64,000 bases of DNA from an uncultured Eubacteriales bacterium (GTDB lineage: Bacteria; Bacillota; Clostridia; Peptostreptococcales; Anaerovoracaceae): contig CACYQX010000005.1 in assembly GCA_902776725.1 (NCBI GenBank), positions 28,144 to 92,143 of the forward strand, in the 5' to 3' direction. A program made the position numbers and the translations under genes. Shown here one piece after another: positions 34,348 to 42,192 of this stretch (position 1 is its first letter; the number at the start of each line of letters is the position of its first letter). Under the pieces are notes generated by a model. It saw only the letters and a list, made by a program, of their open reading frames with translations. It was not told where the DNA came from and searched no databases.

Positions 34348-34432
34348 CGAGGGATTCCCGAGTGGCCAAAGGGGGCGGACTGTAAATCCGTTAGCTGAGC
34401 TTTCGATGGTTCGAATCCATCTCCCTCGACCA
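34348..34432 (+). tRNA. tRNA-Tyr (GTA)
   Basis: Acceptor CGAGGGA/TCCCTCG with discriminator A and CCA. Anticodon loop CTGTAAA. The long variable arm fits bacterial tRNA-Tyr. The first base pair is C-G rather than the usual G-C, a small oddity. Confidence 0.95.
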
Positions 34433-34441
34433 ACTAAATAC

Positions 34442-34516
34442 GCGGAAGTGGCTCAGGGGTAGAGCATCGCCTTGCCAAGGCGAGGGTCGCGAGTTCGAAT
34501 CTCGTCTTCCGCTCCA
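34442..34516 (+). tRNA. tRNA-Gly (GCC)
   Basis: Acceptor GCGGAAG/CTTCCGC; anticodon loop TTGCCAA; discriminator T; CCA encoded. Confidence 0.97.
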
Positions 34517-34523
34517 ATTATTT

Positions 34524-34597
<74 letters not shown>

Positions 34598-34612
34598 TTT
34601 TTTTAACAGTGT

Positions 34613-34689
34613 GGGCCCATAGCTCAGTTGGATAGAGCAACGGCCTTCTAAGCCGTGTGTCTGGGGTTCGAATCCCTATGGGCTCACCA
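34613..34689 (+). tRNA. tRNA-Arg (TCT)
   Basis: Acceptor GGGCCCA/TGGGCTC (one wobble); anticodon loop CTTCTAA; discriminator A; CCA encoded. Confidence 0.97.
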
Positions 34690-34704
34690 CTACTTATAAG
34701 ATGA

Positions 34705-34779
34705 TGGGGTATAGCCAAGTGGTAAGGCAACGGACTTTGACTCCGTCATTCGTAGGTTCGAGTCCTGCTACCCCAGCCA
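34705..34779 (+). tRNA. tRNA-Gln (TTG)
   Basis: Acceptor TGGGGTA/TACCCCA; anticodon loop CTTTGAC; discriminator G; CCA encoded. Confidence 0.97.
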
Positions 34780-34790
34780 ACTAGGTATAC

Positions 34791-34866
34791 GACCCATTAG
34801 CTCAGGTGGTAGAGCACTTGACTTTTAATCAAGGTGTCCGGAGTTCGAGTCTCCGATGGGTCACCA
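34791..34866 (+). tRNA. tRNA-Lys (TTT)
   Basis: Acceptor GACCCAT/ATGGGTC; anticodon loop CTTTTAA; discriminator A; CCA encoded. Confidence 0.97.
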
Positions 34867-34897
34867 AAATAAAATCTGCCCACGAGGGCATCTTCGT

Positions 34898-34986
<89 letters not shown>

Positions 34987-35001
34987 TGAGATCACAAGCG
35001 A

Positions 35002-35093
35002 GGAGAAGTACTCAAGAGGCTGAAGAGGACGGTTTGCTAAACCGTTAGGGTTCGATTAGGGCCGCATGGGTTCGAATCCCATCTTCTCCGCCA
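35002..35093 (+). tRNA. tRNA-Ser (GCT)
   Basis: Acceptor GGAGAAG/CTTCTCC, identical to that of tRNA-Ser (CGA) at 14379; anticodon loop TTGCTAA; long variable arm; CCA encoded. Confidence 0.97.
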
Positions 35094-35106
35094 CTTCCCC
35101 AAACGC

Positions 35107-35182
35107 AGGGGTATAGCTCAGTTGGTAGAGCAGCGGTCTCCAAAACCGCGTGCCGAGGGTTCGAGTCCTTCTGCCCCTGCCA
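35107..35182 (+). tRNA. tRNA-Trp (CCA)
   Basis: Acceptor AGGGGTA/TGCCCCT (one wobble); anticodon loop CTCCAAA; discriminator G; CCA encoded. Confidence 0.96.
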
Positions 35183-35191
35183 ATTTTATAG

Positions 35192-35268
35192 CGGGGTGTA
35201 GCGCAGTTTGGTAGCGCAACTGGTTTGGGACCAGTGGGCCGCGGGTTCAAATCCTGCCACCCCGACCA
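35192..35268 (+). tRNA. tRNA-Pro (TGG)
   Basis: Acceptor CGGGGTG/CACCCCG; anticodon loop TTTGGGA; discriminator A; CCA encoded. Confidence 0.97.
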
Positions 35269-35281
35269 TTACCAAAAACGT

Positions 35282-35358
35282 GGGCCACTAGCTCAGTTGG
35301 TCAGAGCGTCCGGCTCATAACCGGCAGGTCCCGGGTTCAAGTCCCTGGTGGCCCACCA
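35282..35358 (+). tRNA. tRNA with CAT anticodon: tRNA-Ile2 (lysidine) or elongator tRNA-Met
   Basis: Acceptor GGGCCAC/GTGGCCC; anticodon loop CTCATAA; discriminator A; CCA encoded. It is not an initiator, because its first acceptor pair is intact. C4-G69 and C5-G68 are features recognised by the lysidine synthetase TilS, and the loop is the one seen in many tRNA-Ile2 genes, so decoding of ATA after modification is somewhat favoured over Met. Confidence 0.9.
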
Positions 35359-35364
35359 ATATTC

Positions 35365-35440
35365 GCCCAGATAGCTCAGTTGGTAGAGCAGTAGACTGAA
35401 AATCTACGTGTCCTTGGTTCAATTCCGAGTCTGGGCACCA
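35365..35440 (+). tRNA. tRNA-Phe (GAA)
   Basis: Acceptor GCCCAGA/TCTGGGC; anticodon loop CTGAAAA; discriminator A; CCA encoded. Last gene of the cluster. Confidence 0.97.
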
Positions 35441-35446
35441 CAAAAG

Positions 35447-35485
35447 CAGTTTTCCTAAGCTTAGCGCTGGGAGGGCTGTTTTTTT
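35447..35485 (+). terminator. Terminator of the tRNA cluster
   Basis: An imperfect hairpin (CAGTTTTCCTA with TGGGAGGGCTG, several G-T pairs) is followed by a seven-T run, immediately after tRNA-Phe. Confidence 0.75.
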
Positions 35486-35509
35486 ATGCACTCATATACC
35501 GTGAGCACC

Positions 35510-35538
35510 TTGCATATTGGGAGTCAATGCATTATGAT
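35510..35538 (+). promoter_or_regulatory. Promoter of tdk
   Basis: -35 TTGCAT (35510-35515), 17-bp spacer, -10 TATGAT (35533-35538), 32 bp before the tdk start. Confidence 0.7.
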
Positions 35539-35570
35539 TAACTTGTATAAATCGTGAAGGAGATTATCAT

Positions 35571-36164
35571 ATGGCACAACTCTATTACCGCTACAGTACG
35601 ATGAACGCGGGAAAATCAATCGAGCTGATCAAAGTTGCATACAACTACGAAGAAAGAGGCAAAAACGTCCTGACTCTCATGCCGTCCGTCGACGACAGAT
35701 ACGGAACAGGCGTAGTCACATCAAGAATCGGCGTTCAGAGAGAAGCAAAGATCGTAGGCGAAGATACCGACATATTGGAACTCTTCATCAAAGAAAACGA
35801 GAAGAGAAAAATCGATTGCGTGCTTCTGGATGAAGTGCAGTTCCTCAAGAAACACCACGTCCTTGAACTCGTTGAAATAGTAGATAGCTTTGAGGTTCCG
35901 GTTCTCGCATACGGACTCAAGAACGATTTCAGAAACGAGATGTTTGAGGGATCGTATTATATGCTCATCTACGCGGACAAGATAGAGGAGATCAAGACTA
36001 TCTGCTGGTGCGGAAGAAAGGCCACGATGGTAGCCAGAGTTGTGGATGGAAAGATAGAGCGAAAGGGTGCCCAGATAGTCGTTGGAGGCAATGATTTATA
36101 CGTATCGCTTTGCAGAAAGCATTATAATGATGGAAGATTGGGTCCGGACAAGCTCGTAGAATAG
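35571..36164 (+). CDS. tdk: Thymidine kinase, type II
   Basis: It phosphorylates thymidine to dTMP for salvage. The 197-residue protein has the P-loop STMNAGKSIELIK (residues 9-21), the DEVQFLKKHH motif with the catalytic Glu, the lasso region YGLKNDFRNEMFEGS, and zinc ligands CWCGRKA and CRKHY. Its own promoter and terminator flank it, so it is monocistronic. GAAGGAG precedes the ATG. Confidence 0.96.
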   Translation: MAQLYYRYSTMNAGKSIELIKVAYNYEERGKNVLTLMPSVDDRYGTGVVTSRIGVQREAKIVGEDTDILELFIKENEKRKIDCVLLDEVQFLKKHHVLELVEIVDSFEVPVLAYGLKNDFRNEMFEGSYYMLIYADKIEEIKTICWCGRKATMVARVVDGKIERKGAQIVVGGNDLYVSLCRKHYNDGRLGPDKLVE

Positions 36165-36190
36165 CCCAAAACCCCTAAAAATAAGCTTTT

Positions 36191-36214
36191 AAGCCGCATA
36201 ACTGCGGCTTTTTT
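36191..36214 (+). terminator. Rho-independent terminator after tdk
   Basis: An 8-bp stem AAGCCGCA/TGCGGCTT with loop TAAC, followed by four T and a T-rich tail. A perfect TATAAT at 36232-36237 downstream is a possible -10 for queH, but no matching -35 is seen. Confidence 0.93.
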
Positions 36215-36283
36215 ATTTGTGTTTTTTGTAGTATAATATAGTATCTATATTTATGTGCATTTTTAGGCACGGATGAGGCGAAA

Positions 36284-36940
36284 ATGACTGACGGAAAGAA
36301 GAATTTAAAATCAAATACCGGATTTCGTGGCGCGACGCTCGAAGAAGTTGGAAACTCCTTTACGGGAATGGGATCAAAGCTTACCAAACCCGAGCTTCTC
36401 TTGCATAGCTGTTGTGGTCCATGCAGCACGGCTGTCATAGAGCGCCTGATGCCGGATTACAAGATAACCGTATTTTATTTCAATCCCTGCATTACGGATA
36501 GGGAGGAATACGAAAAGAGAAAAGCGAATCAGATTGCATTTATTGATGCGTTCAATCGCGAGACGCCCTGCGTGGGAAAGGTTAAATTCATCGAAGGTGA
36601 TTATAAGCCGGAAGTATATTTTGAAAGAGTCAAAGGACTAGAGGGAGAACCCGAAGGAGGAAAACGCTGCGAGGTTTGTTTTAGGCAGAGACTCGAAGAA
36701 ACAGCAAGGATGGCAAAATCTCTTGAGATGGATTGCTTTACGACAACGCTTACGATCAGCCCGCATAAGGATTACGAAATAATAAGCGGAATCGGAAAGG
36801 AATTGGAAGAAGAGCTCGGCGTGGAATTCCTCGATATAGATTTCAAGAAGAAAGCGGGATTCCAGCGAAGCATACAGCTTGCAAAAAAACACGGACTCTA
36901 CAGGCAGGATTACTGCGGATGTGAGTTTTCAAAAAGATAA
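36284..36940 (+). CDS. queH: Epoxyqueuosine reductase QueH
   Basis: It reduces epoxyqueuosine in tRNA to queuosine, the last step of the pathway, and replaces the cobalamin enzyme QueG. The 218-residue protein has the adjacent-cysteine motif HSCCGPCSTAV (about 42-52), the YFNPCITDREEYEKR block, RCEVCFRQRLEETA, TTTLTISPHKD and the C-terminal YRQDYCGCEFS, all diagnostic for QueH. About 35 residues precede the first motif and look like a non-conserved extension. Its partners queA and tgt are at 59770-62049. asnA starts 31 bp downstream. Confidence 0.95.
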   Translation: MTDGKKNLKSNTGFRGATLEEVGNSFTGMGSKLTKPELLLHSCCGPCSTAVIERLMPDYKITVFYFNPCITDREEYEKRKANQIAFIDAFNRETPCVGKVKFIEGDYKPEVYFERVKGLEGEPEGGKRCEVCFRQRLEETARMAKSLEMDCFTTTLTISPHKDYEIISGIGKELEEELGVEFLDIDFKKKAGFQRSIQLAKKHGLYRQDYCGCEFSKR

Positions 36941-36971
36941 AAAGTCAAAGTGTGTGAAAGACGTGAGAGAA

Positions 36972-37982
36972 ATGAGTGAACTAATCATACCAAAGGAATA
37001 TTCGCCCGTAATAAGCCAGATGGAAACGCAGAGGGCGATCAAAAAAATCAAAGATTATTTTCAGCAGGAGCTGGCTTATGGTCTTAACCTGAGGCGTGTC
37101 ACGGCGCCGCTCTTTGTTGATCCGGAGAGAGGCCTTAACGACAATCTCAACGGAACCGAGAGGCGAGTTGAGTTTACGCTCAAGGGAATAGGAGAAAAAA
37201 AGGTAGAGGTCGTACAGTCTCTTGCAAAGTGGAAGAGAATGGCTCTCGGAAAATACGACATCAAGGCCGGCCACGGTCTCTATACCGATATGGATGCGAT
37301 ACGTCGAGATGAGGATCTTGACAATATTCACTCTGCGTATGTTGATCAGTGGGACTGGGAAAAGGTAATCACCAAAGAACAGCGAACCACGGAATACCTC
37401 CACGAGACCGTAGATACGATTTACAATTCGATCAAGAATCTCGGTGACTATGTGAACAGACTATACAGAGAAATCCACACGGAACTTCCCAACGAGATAT
37501 TCTTCATAACGAGTCAGGAATTGGAGGATATGTATCCGGATAAGACGCCAAAAGAAAGGGAAGCGCTGATATGCAAGGAACACGGCGCGGTATTTCTCGA
37601 AAAGATCGGAGGAGTACTGAAGTCGGGCGAGAGGCATGACGGAAGATCCCCGGACTACGACGATTGGGAACTCAACGGCGATATCCTTCTCTGGAACGAT
37701 GTTCTCGGAATAGCCTTTGAGATATCATCCATGGGGATAAGAGTTGACGCGGAAGCCATGGACAGGCAGCTTAGTCTAGCCGGTGCGGACGACAGAAGAA
37801 ATCTGGAATTCCAAAAGGCTGTGCTTAATGATGAACTGCCTTATTCAATCGGCGGAGGAATAGGACAGAGTAGGCTCTGTATGTTCTTCCTAAGGAAGGC
37901 ACATATCGGAGAAGTTCAGGTAAGCGTTTGGCCTTCCGAAATGGAAAAGACATGTTTAGAGAACAATATAGTTCTCCTATAG
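36972..37982 (+). CDS. asnA: Aspartate-ammonia ligase (asparagine synthetase A)
   Basis: An ammonia-dependent enzyme making asparagine from aspartate and ATP, with a class II aminoacyl-tRNA synthetase fold. The 336 residues match the family length: IPKEYSPVISQMETQRAIKKIKDYFQ, RVTAPLFVDPERGLNDNLNG, VEVVQSLAKWKRMAL, GLYTDMDAIRRDE and the end motif SIGGGIGQSRLCMFFL with HIGEVQVSVWP. Start 36972 (weak GAGAGA upstream) was preferred over an open frame from 36879 that overlaps queH. Five bases separate its stop from priA. Confidence 0.96.
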   Translation: MSELIIPKEYSPVISQMETQRAIKKIKDYFQQELAYGLNLRRVTAPLFVDPERGLNDNLNGTERRVEFTLKGIGEKKVEVVQSLAKWKRMALGKYDIKAGHGLYTDMDAIRRDEDLDNIHSAYVDQWDWEKVITKEQRTTEYLHETVDTIYNSIKNLGDYVNRLYREIHTELPNEIFFITSQELEDMYPDKTPKEREALICKEHGAVFLEKIGGVLKSGERHDGRSPDYDDWELNGDILLWNDVLGIAFEISSMGIRVDAEAMDRQLSLAGADDRRNLEFQKAVLNDELPYSIGGGIGQSRLCMFFLRKAHIGEVQVSVWPSEMEKTCLENNIVLL

Positions 37983-37987
37983 GATAG

Positions 37988-39994
37988 ATGAAGTTTGTAA
38001 ACATTGTAATTGAAAACAATACAAGACATACGGATGCGCTCTATACGTATAAGGCTGATGATGCGATAAAGGTCGGCGACGTTGTAAAAGTATCCTTTGC
38101 AAGATCAAAGAAACTTTTTAGGGGATATGTATTCTCCGAGGTTGAGAATCCCGAGTACGATGTTTCAAAGATAAAAGAGATATCGGAGAAGGACGAAAGC
38201 ATATCGCTCACGGAAGAAATCGTTTCGACATGCATATGGATGAAGCAGAGGTATGGCATCAAGTATATAGACGCCATTAAATGCTTTGTTCCGCCCGGAA
38301 AACCGACAAAGGAAGGAAAAGAGAAGCGCCCTGTACGTGACGCAAAGATAGAAGAACAGAATATCGATGAACTTACGGAAGAACAAAAATATGCCGTGGG
38401 CGAAATCGAGGGAGCGATAGAAAAGGGCGAGCAGAAGAGTTTTCTGATTCACGGAGTCACGGGAAGCGGTAAGACCGAAGTATATATGCAGGCGATAGAC
38501 CGCGTGCTAAAAATAGGCAAGACCGCAATAATGCTTGTTCCGGAGATTGCACTCACAAAGCAAATAACGGAGAGGTTCATCGGTAGATTTGGGCGAGAGG
38601 CGGTTGCGATCCTTCACAGCAGACTTACCCAGCGCGAACGCTTTGATGAATGGACCAGGATAAGAAACGGTGAGGCCAAGATTGCAATCGGTGCCAGGAT
38701 GGCGGTATTCTCACCGATGGAAAACATCGGTCTAATCATCATGGACGAGGAGCATGAGGCCACGTATAAAGCCGATATGAATCCGAAATACGAGACCGTG
38801 GATGTTGCCATGAAGCGCGCGATTGCGCATAAGGCGATACTCCTTCTCGGAAGTGCAACACCGTCAGTTGTTTCTTATCAGCGAGCAAAGGATGGCATAT
38901 ACGAAATCCTAGAGCTCAAGAACAGATATAACGGAACCGAACTTCCGGATATCCAGATAGCTGATATGAGGGATGAACTAAGGCATGGAAATTCGACTAT
39001 GTTCAGCGAATTCCTCAGACGCGAGATGGAAGAAACCCTTGAAAGAGGCGAACAGATAATTCTCTTTCTGAACAGGAGAGGTTATTCGAGCGTAGTCACT
39101 TGTAAGGATTGCGGTGAAACACTAACCTGCAAGAACTGTGGAATAACCCTCACGTATCACAAGAAAGAGAACGCGGGGATATGTCATTACTGCGGACGCA
39201 TATATCCGATTTCAAACTGCGAGAAGTGCGGAAGTAAGCTGATGAGATATATCGGTGTGGGGACAGAGCAGGTGGAGGAGTTTACTCGCAGCATATTCCC
39301 GGACAGAAATATATCGAGGCTTGATCTCGACACCGCAAAGAGCGCAAAGGAAATCAGCAACATAATAGAGTCCTTTGCATCCGGAAAGACGGATATCCTG
39401 ATAGGAACGCAGCTCGTTGCAAAAGGACTGGACTTTAGAAACGTAGGTCTTGTCGGTGTGGTATCGGCGGACGGAAGTCTACATATTCCGGACTACAGAT
39501 CTGCCGAGCGCACATTCCAGCTAATAACTCAGGTTGCCGGAAGAGCGGGGCGAGGAGACAAGAAGGGCAAGGTTATAGTCCAGACGTATTCGCCGGACAA
39601 CTACGCGATAACATCCGCGGCGCGATACGATTATGAGGGCTTCTTCAATCAGGAAATAAGTTTCCGAAAGATGATGAAGTATCCGCCCTATACGGATTTG
39701 ATACTCGTTGAGTTTACGCACGAGAAGGAAACGGTTGCGATAAGCTCCGCGGATGAGTTCAGGGCATATATTTCGCAGCTTGTAACAAAGAAAAAAGACG
39801 AGGTCTTTGAACCGAGGCTTCAGTCGCATTTCAAAGGACAGGACGGAAACTCGTTTAGATATTATATTTTGATAAAGAGTGGCAAAGGAAACAGAAACCT
39901 TTATCTCGCGGCAATCTCATCTTATATAGAGAAGAAACTCGCGGAGAAGGGTGCGTCGATACTGGTCGATGTCAATCCGTACGGCGCTCTTTAG
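37988..39994 (+). CDS. priA: Primosomal protein N' (replication restart helicase PriA)
   Basis: It reloads the replicative helicase at stalled forks. The 668-residue protein is shorter than most PriA (about 720-820). It keeps the N-terminal 3'-end binding domain, Walker A GVTGSGKT (156-163), DEEHEATYK, LLGSATPSV, the eight-cysteine zinc region (CKDCGETLTCKNCG, CHYCG, CEKCG) and motifs V-VI (GTQLVAKGLDFRNVGLV, QVAGRAGRG). The ribosome site is weak (AGGAT). First gene of a conserved translation/maintenance run with def, fmt and rsmB. Confidence 0.96.
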   Translation: MKFVNIVIENNTRHTDALYTYKADDAIKVGDVVKVSFARSKKLFRGYVFSEVENPEYDVSKIKEISEKDESISLTEEIVSTCIWMKQRYGIKYIDAIKCFVPPGKPTKEGKEKRPVRDAKIEEQNIDELTEEQKYAVGEIEGAIEKGEQKSFLIHGVTGSGKTEVYMQAIDRVLKIGKTAIMLVPEIALTKQITERFIGRFGREAVAILHSRLTQRERFDEWTRIRNGEAKIAIGARMAVFSPMENIGLIIMDEEHEATYKADMNPKYETVDVAMKRAIAHKAILLLGSATPSVVSYQRAKDGIYEILELKNRYNGTELPDIQIADMRDELRHGNSTMFSEFLRREMEETLERGEQIILFLNRRGYSSVVTCKDCGETLTCKNCGITLTYHKKENAGICHYCGRIYPISNCEKCGSKLMRYIGVGTEQVEEFTRSIFPDRNISRLDLDTAKSAKEISNIIESFASGKTDILIGTQLVAKGLDFRNVGLVGVVSADGSLHIPDYRSAERTFQLITQVAGRAGRGDKKGKVIVQTYSPDNYAITSAARYDYEGFFNQEISFRKMMKYPPYTDLILVEFTHEKETVAISSADEFRAYISQLVTKKKDEVFEPRLQSHFKGQDGNSFRYYILIKSGKGNRNLYLAAISSYIEKKLAEKGASILVDVNPYGAL

Positions 39995-40002
39995 GAGGAA
40001 AG

Positions 40003-40527
40003 ATGGCTTTAAGAAATGTAATTACGGAAGGCGATCCCGCTCTCAGAAGAAAGAGTCGCGAGGTGGGAGAGGTAACCGACAGAATAAGAGAAATACTCGG
40101 TGATATGGTTGATACCATGAGGGAAAGCAATGGTGTGGGCCTTGCCGGTCCGCAGATTGGGATCATGCGTAGGCTCTTTGTTGCCGAGCCAAATCCCGAG
40201 GCGGATCCACCGGTTGTTTACTATATGATCGACCCCGAAATCTACGAGGAAGAAGGAAGCGAGATAGATGACGAAGGCTGCCTTTCGGTTCCCGGACTTA
40301 TAGGCACCGTTGAGAGACCCGAGCGCATCAGGATAAGAGCAAAGGATTTGAACGGAGAACTTCAGGATTACGAATTCGAAGGATTTGAAGCGCGCATAAT
40401 GTGTCACGAATACGATCATTTGAATGGCATTCTCTATATCGACAAGGCGACCGATGTGAGAGAGCCTTCTTACGAAGAGGACGAAGAAGAACTCGAGGAC
40501 GAAGTGGAATTGGAGGAGACCGAATGA
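40003..40527 (+). CDS. def: Peptide deformylase
   Basis: It removes the formyl group from nascent proteins. The 174-residue protein has the three motifs GVGLAGPQIG, EGCLSVPG (metal Cys) and CHEYDHLNGILYID (metal histidines and catalytic Glu). The last ~20 residues form a very acidic tail (EEDEEELEDEVELEETE) not needed for catalysis. TAGGAGG precedes the ATG. It overlaps fmt by 4 bp (ATGA), pairing the enzymes that remove and add the formyl group. Confidence 0.97.
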   Translation: MALRNVITEGDPALRRKSREVGEVTDRIREILGDMVDTMRESNGVGLAGPQIGIMRRLFVAEPNPEADPPVVYYMIDPEIYEEEGSEIDDEGCLSVPGLIGTVERPERIRIRAKDLNGELQDYEFEGFEARIMCHEYDHLNGILYIDKATDVREPSYEEDEEELEDEVELEETE

Positions 40528-41474
40528 AGATAGTCTTCATGGGAACACCAAAGATAGCAGCCGACGTCCTTCGTAAGATGGTCGACGCGGGATATAAGCC
40601 CGGACTTGTCGTCACACAGCCCGACAAGGAGAAGAACAGAGGTAAGAAAGTAATACCATCGGAAGTGAAGGTTTTGGCAGAGGAACTCGATATACCCATC
40701 ATCCAACCCGAGAAGATTCGGGGAAACGTGGAGTTCGAGGAAACTCTTAAGGCCTTTAGTCCGGATGTGGCAGTTGTCGCGGCATACGGAAGGATTCTTC
40801 CGAAGAATATTCTTGATATACCGAAGTGCGGATGCATCAATGTTCATGCGTCGCTTCTTCCGAAATTCAGAGGCGCGTCTCCGATTCAGTCTGCGATTCT
40901 TTCCGGAGATGAAATCACCGGAGTGACAATCATGCAGATGGACGAAGGTATGGATACCGGAGATATGCTCCTGAAGGGTGAGATAGAAATCGCTGGAATG
41001 AATGCGGAAGAACTTTCGGATGAGCTCGGATATCTCGGAGGGAAACTTATTGCGGAAACACTTTCTGCTCTTGAAAAAGGCGAACTTAATCCCGAAAAGC
41101 AGGACGAAGCTCTTGCAACATATACGGGCATGATAAAAAAGGACGACGGAAAAATTGATTTTGCGGACTTCAGCGCTTTGGAAATAGAAAGAATGACGAG
41201 AGCCTATTGTCCCTGGCCGGGCGTCAGCGTGGTATACGAAGAAACTCCGATGAAGCTCTGCAAGGTCAGTGTCTGCAATGAAAAGCAAATGTCGGAAGGC
41301 GGAACTCCCAGCGAAGTTATCAAGGCGGATAATTCGGGGATATATGTGATGACAAAAGACGGCGTCCTCATCATAGAGGAACTCCAGCTACCAGGCAAGA
41401 ACAAAGTGGAAGCCGGAGCTTTCCTAAGGGGACATAAGATTGACAAAAAATCTTTTTGCAGGATGTGTATTTGA
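40524..41474 (+). CDS. fmt: Methionyl-tRNA formyltransferase
   Basis: It formylates initiator Met-tRNA with 10-formyltetrahydrofolate. The 316-residue protein starts MKIVFMGTPKIAADVLRKMV and contains VVTQPDKEKNRGKK, AAYGRILPKNILDIPKCGCINVHASLLPKFRGASPIQ (catalytic Asn/His) and GVTIMQMDEGMDTGDML (catalytic Asp), plus the C-terminal tRNA-binding OB-like domain. The open frame from 40401 overlaps def and is not genic. Confidence 0.97.
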   Translation: MKIVFMGTPKIAADVLRKMVDAGYKPGLVVTQPDKEKNRGKKVIPSEVKVLAEELDIPIIQPEKIRGNVEFEETLKAFSPDVAVVAAYGRILPKNILDIPKCGCINVHASLLPKFRGASPIQSAILSGDEITGVTIMQMDEGMDTGDMLLKGEIEIAGMNAEELSDELGYLGGKLIAETLSALEKGELNPEKQDEALATYTGMIKKDDGKIDFADFSALEIERMTRAYCPWPGVSVVYEETPMKLCKVSVCNEKQMSEGGTPSEVIKADNSGIYVMTKDGVLIIEELQLPGKNKVEAGAFLRGHKIDKKSFCRMCI

Positions 41475-41490
41475 AAGAAGGTAAGAAACA

Positions 41491-42192
41491 ATGTATGCAG
41501 GACTAATTCCATTAATAGCCGCGATGATTCTCGCAATGGTTGCAAGCGCGAGAGTGCAGAGCACATTCCAGAAATACAGTCAGGTAAGAGGAATGCGCGG
41601 ACTTACGGGTGCACAGGCTGCACGACTTGTGCTCGATGCAAACGGCTTAAACAATGTGCCTATTGAGAAGGTTGCGGGAAGCATGACGGATAACTACGAT
41701 CCAAGAACTCAAACACTTCATCTTTCGCAGACTGTTTGTGATGTTCCTTCGATCAGTGCTATTGCGGTAGCGTGCCACGAAGCGGGACATGCAATTCAGC
41801 ACGCAAGAGGTTATGCACCGCTAAAGATAAGGAACAGCATAGTTCCCGTTGCGAGTATTGCGAGCAGCATGTCTTGGCTTCTCGTAATAGGCGGAATACT
41901 TCTTCTGTCAATGGGTACAACAGAGTACGGAATGCTCGGAAACACATTGTTCAATATAGGTGTGTATGCCTTTATGGCGGTTGTGGTATTCCATTTGGTT
42001 ACGCTTCCTGTTGAATTTGATGCGAGCAATCGAGCCATAAGCTCGATGGAGACGCTCGGGATAACATCAGGAGAAGAAATCAAGAGCGTAAAGCAGGTGC
42101 TCTCATCCGCAGCGCTCACATATGTGGCTGCGCTCGCCGTGTCAGTTGCGAATCTGCTGCGTGTTCTTTCGCTTAGAGGTAACAGAAGGTGA
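41491..42192 (+). CDS. Membrane zinc metallopeptidase, YugP family
   Basis: A 233-residue membrane protein with an N-terminal helix, the zinc peptidase motif CHEAGHAIQHARGY (HExxH, about residues 94-107), two central membrane helices (IVPVASIASSMSWLLVIGGILL and the GVYAFMAVVVFHLVTLPVEFDAS segment), and a final hydrophobic stretch. The PVEFDASNRA block after the third helix is conserved and probably gives the third zinc ligand. The family is widespread in Firmicutes; its targets are not known to me. It overlaps rsmB by 4 bp. Confidence 0.9.
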   Translation: MYAGLIPLIAAMILAMVASARVQSTFQKYSQVRGMRGLTGAQAARLVLDANGLNNVPIEKVAGSMTDNYDPRTQTLHLSQTVCDVPSISAIAVACHEAGHAIQHARGYAPLKIRNSIVPVASIASSMSWLLVIGGILLLSMGTTEYGMLGNTLFNIGVYAFMAVVVFHLVTLPVEFDASNRAISSMETLGITSGEEIKSVKQVLSSAALTYVAALAVSVANLLRVLSLRGNRR

